A stretch of DNA of 6,990 bases, taken from positions 1 to 6,990 of the forward strand of contig JABDJM010000020.1 in assembly GCA_013002475.1 (NCBI GenBank). The letters are read 5' to 3'. Positions within the stretch are counted from its first letter, which is position 1; every line of letters starts with the position of its first letter. Origin of the DNA: Saprospiraceae bacterium (GTDB lineage: Bacteria > Bacteroidota > Bacteroidia > Chitinophagales > Saprospiraceae). The position numbers and the translations under genes were made by a program. Positions 6,894 to 6,990 of the stretch are shown in pieces. The notes beneath the pieces were generated by a model that had not been told where the DNA came from, made no database searches, and saw nothing but the letters and a program-made list of their open reading frames with translations.

Positions 6894-6990
6894 TTAATGT
6901 TTGAAATGTCGTGTTCCAGTCATGACCATTGCAAGGCCATGCTCTTTGCAATAATCTATGCTCATAGAGTCCTTAATAGAACCTCCAGGT
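6894..6990 (-). CDS. purH: C-terminal end of bifunctional AICAR transformylase / IMP cyclohydrolase, 5' part outside window
   Basis: The last 31 codons plus TAA (6894-6896) are present, in a frame that continues off the right edge. The translation starts [12 protein letters not shown] and ends [11 protein letters not shown]. The PGGSI motif and the closing TGxRHFxH are the hallmark C-terminus of PurH, from the AICAR transformylase domain that completes the last two steps of purine synthesis to IMP. The fragment is too short for automatic ORF calling but fits the family in both spacing and ending. It is directly followed by coaX, suggesting a common transcript. Confidence 0.9.
   Translation of the reverse strand, partial: PGGSIKDSMSIDYCKEHGLAMVMTGTRHFKH

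Noticed and set aside
6885..6896. Programmed readthrough fusing PurH and CoaX
   Set aside because: The frames agree, but the TAA sits at the normal PurH C-terminus (RHFKH) and nothing else suggests readthrough; kept only as a minor possibility under the coaX start finding.

Overview
The window is a single-direction stretch of a Bacteroidota chromosome; every supported gene reads on the minus strand. The assignment to the phylum rests on several features: the outer-membrane barrel protein has the SPFSRFGLGD start and NPASYA motif typical of the phylum; the TPR-like proteins end in a GCWI-type motif that I know from Bacteroidota envelope proteins; there is a TAnnTTTG-type promoter element; and Shine-Dalgarno sequences are largely absent. 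I cannot name the class or genus from this sequence alone.

Layout in transcription order, from high to low coordinates: (1) the last 31 codons of purH (6894-6990); (2) coaX, type III pantothenate kinase, with a TTG start nine bases after the purH stop and in the same frame (6162-6884); (3) an outer-membrane beta-barrel protein that overlaps coaX by 4 bp in an ATGA junction (4840-6165); (4) a secreted TPR-like protein that starts one base after the barrel stop (3465-4838); (5) a strong intrinsic terminator (about 3413-3447); (6) a lipoprotein paralogue of the secreted TPR-like protein (1849-3315); (7) a lipoprotein with two complete FKBP peptidyl-prolyl isomerase domains and a likely promoter of its own (902-1798); (8) a terminator-like hairpin (838-885); (9) the first 278 codons of hemC, cut by the window edge (1-835).

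Two cytoplasmic cofactor or nucleotide enzymes (PurH, CoaX) are therefore transcriptionally and probably translationally linked to an envelope set: a barrel, two paralogous soluble repeat proteins with different anchoring, and a folding catalyst. The plausible theme of the middle genes is outer-membrane or periplasmic assembly, but no specific function can be read from the sequence. Most of the content is ordinary core-genome material. The points of most interest are the paralogous pair with six shared cysteines, the tight coupling of coaX to envelope genes, and the hairpin that ends almost at the hemC start codon. I saw no mobile elements, CRISPR arrays, tRNA or rRNA genes.
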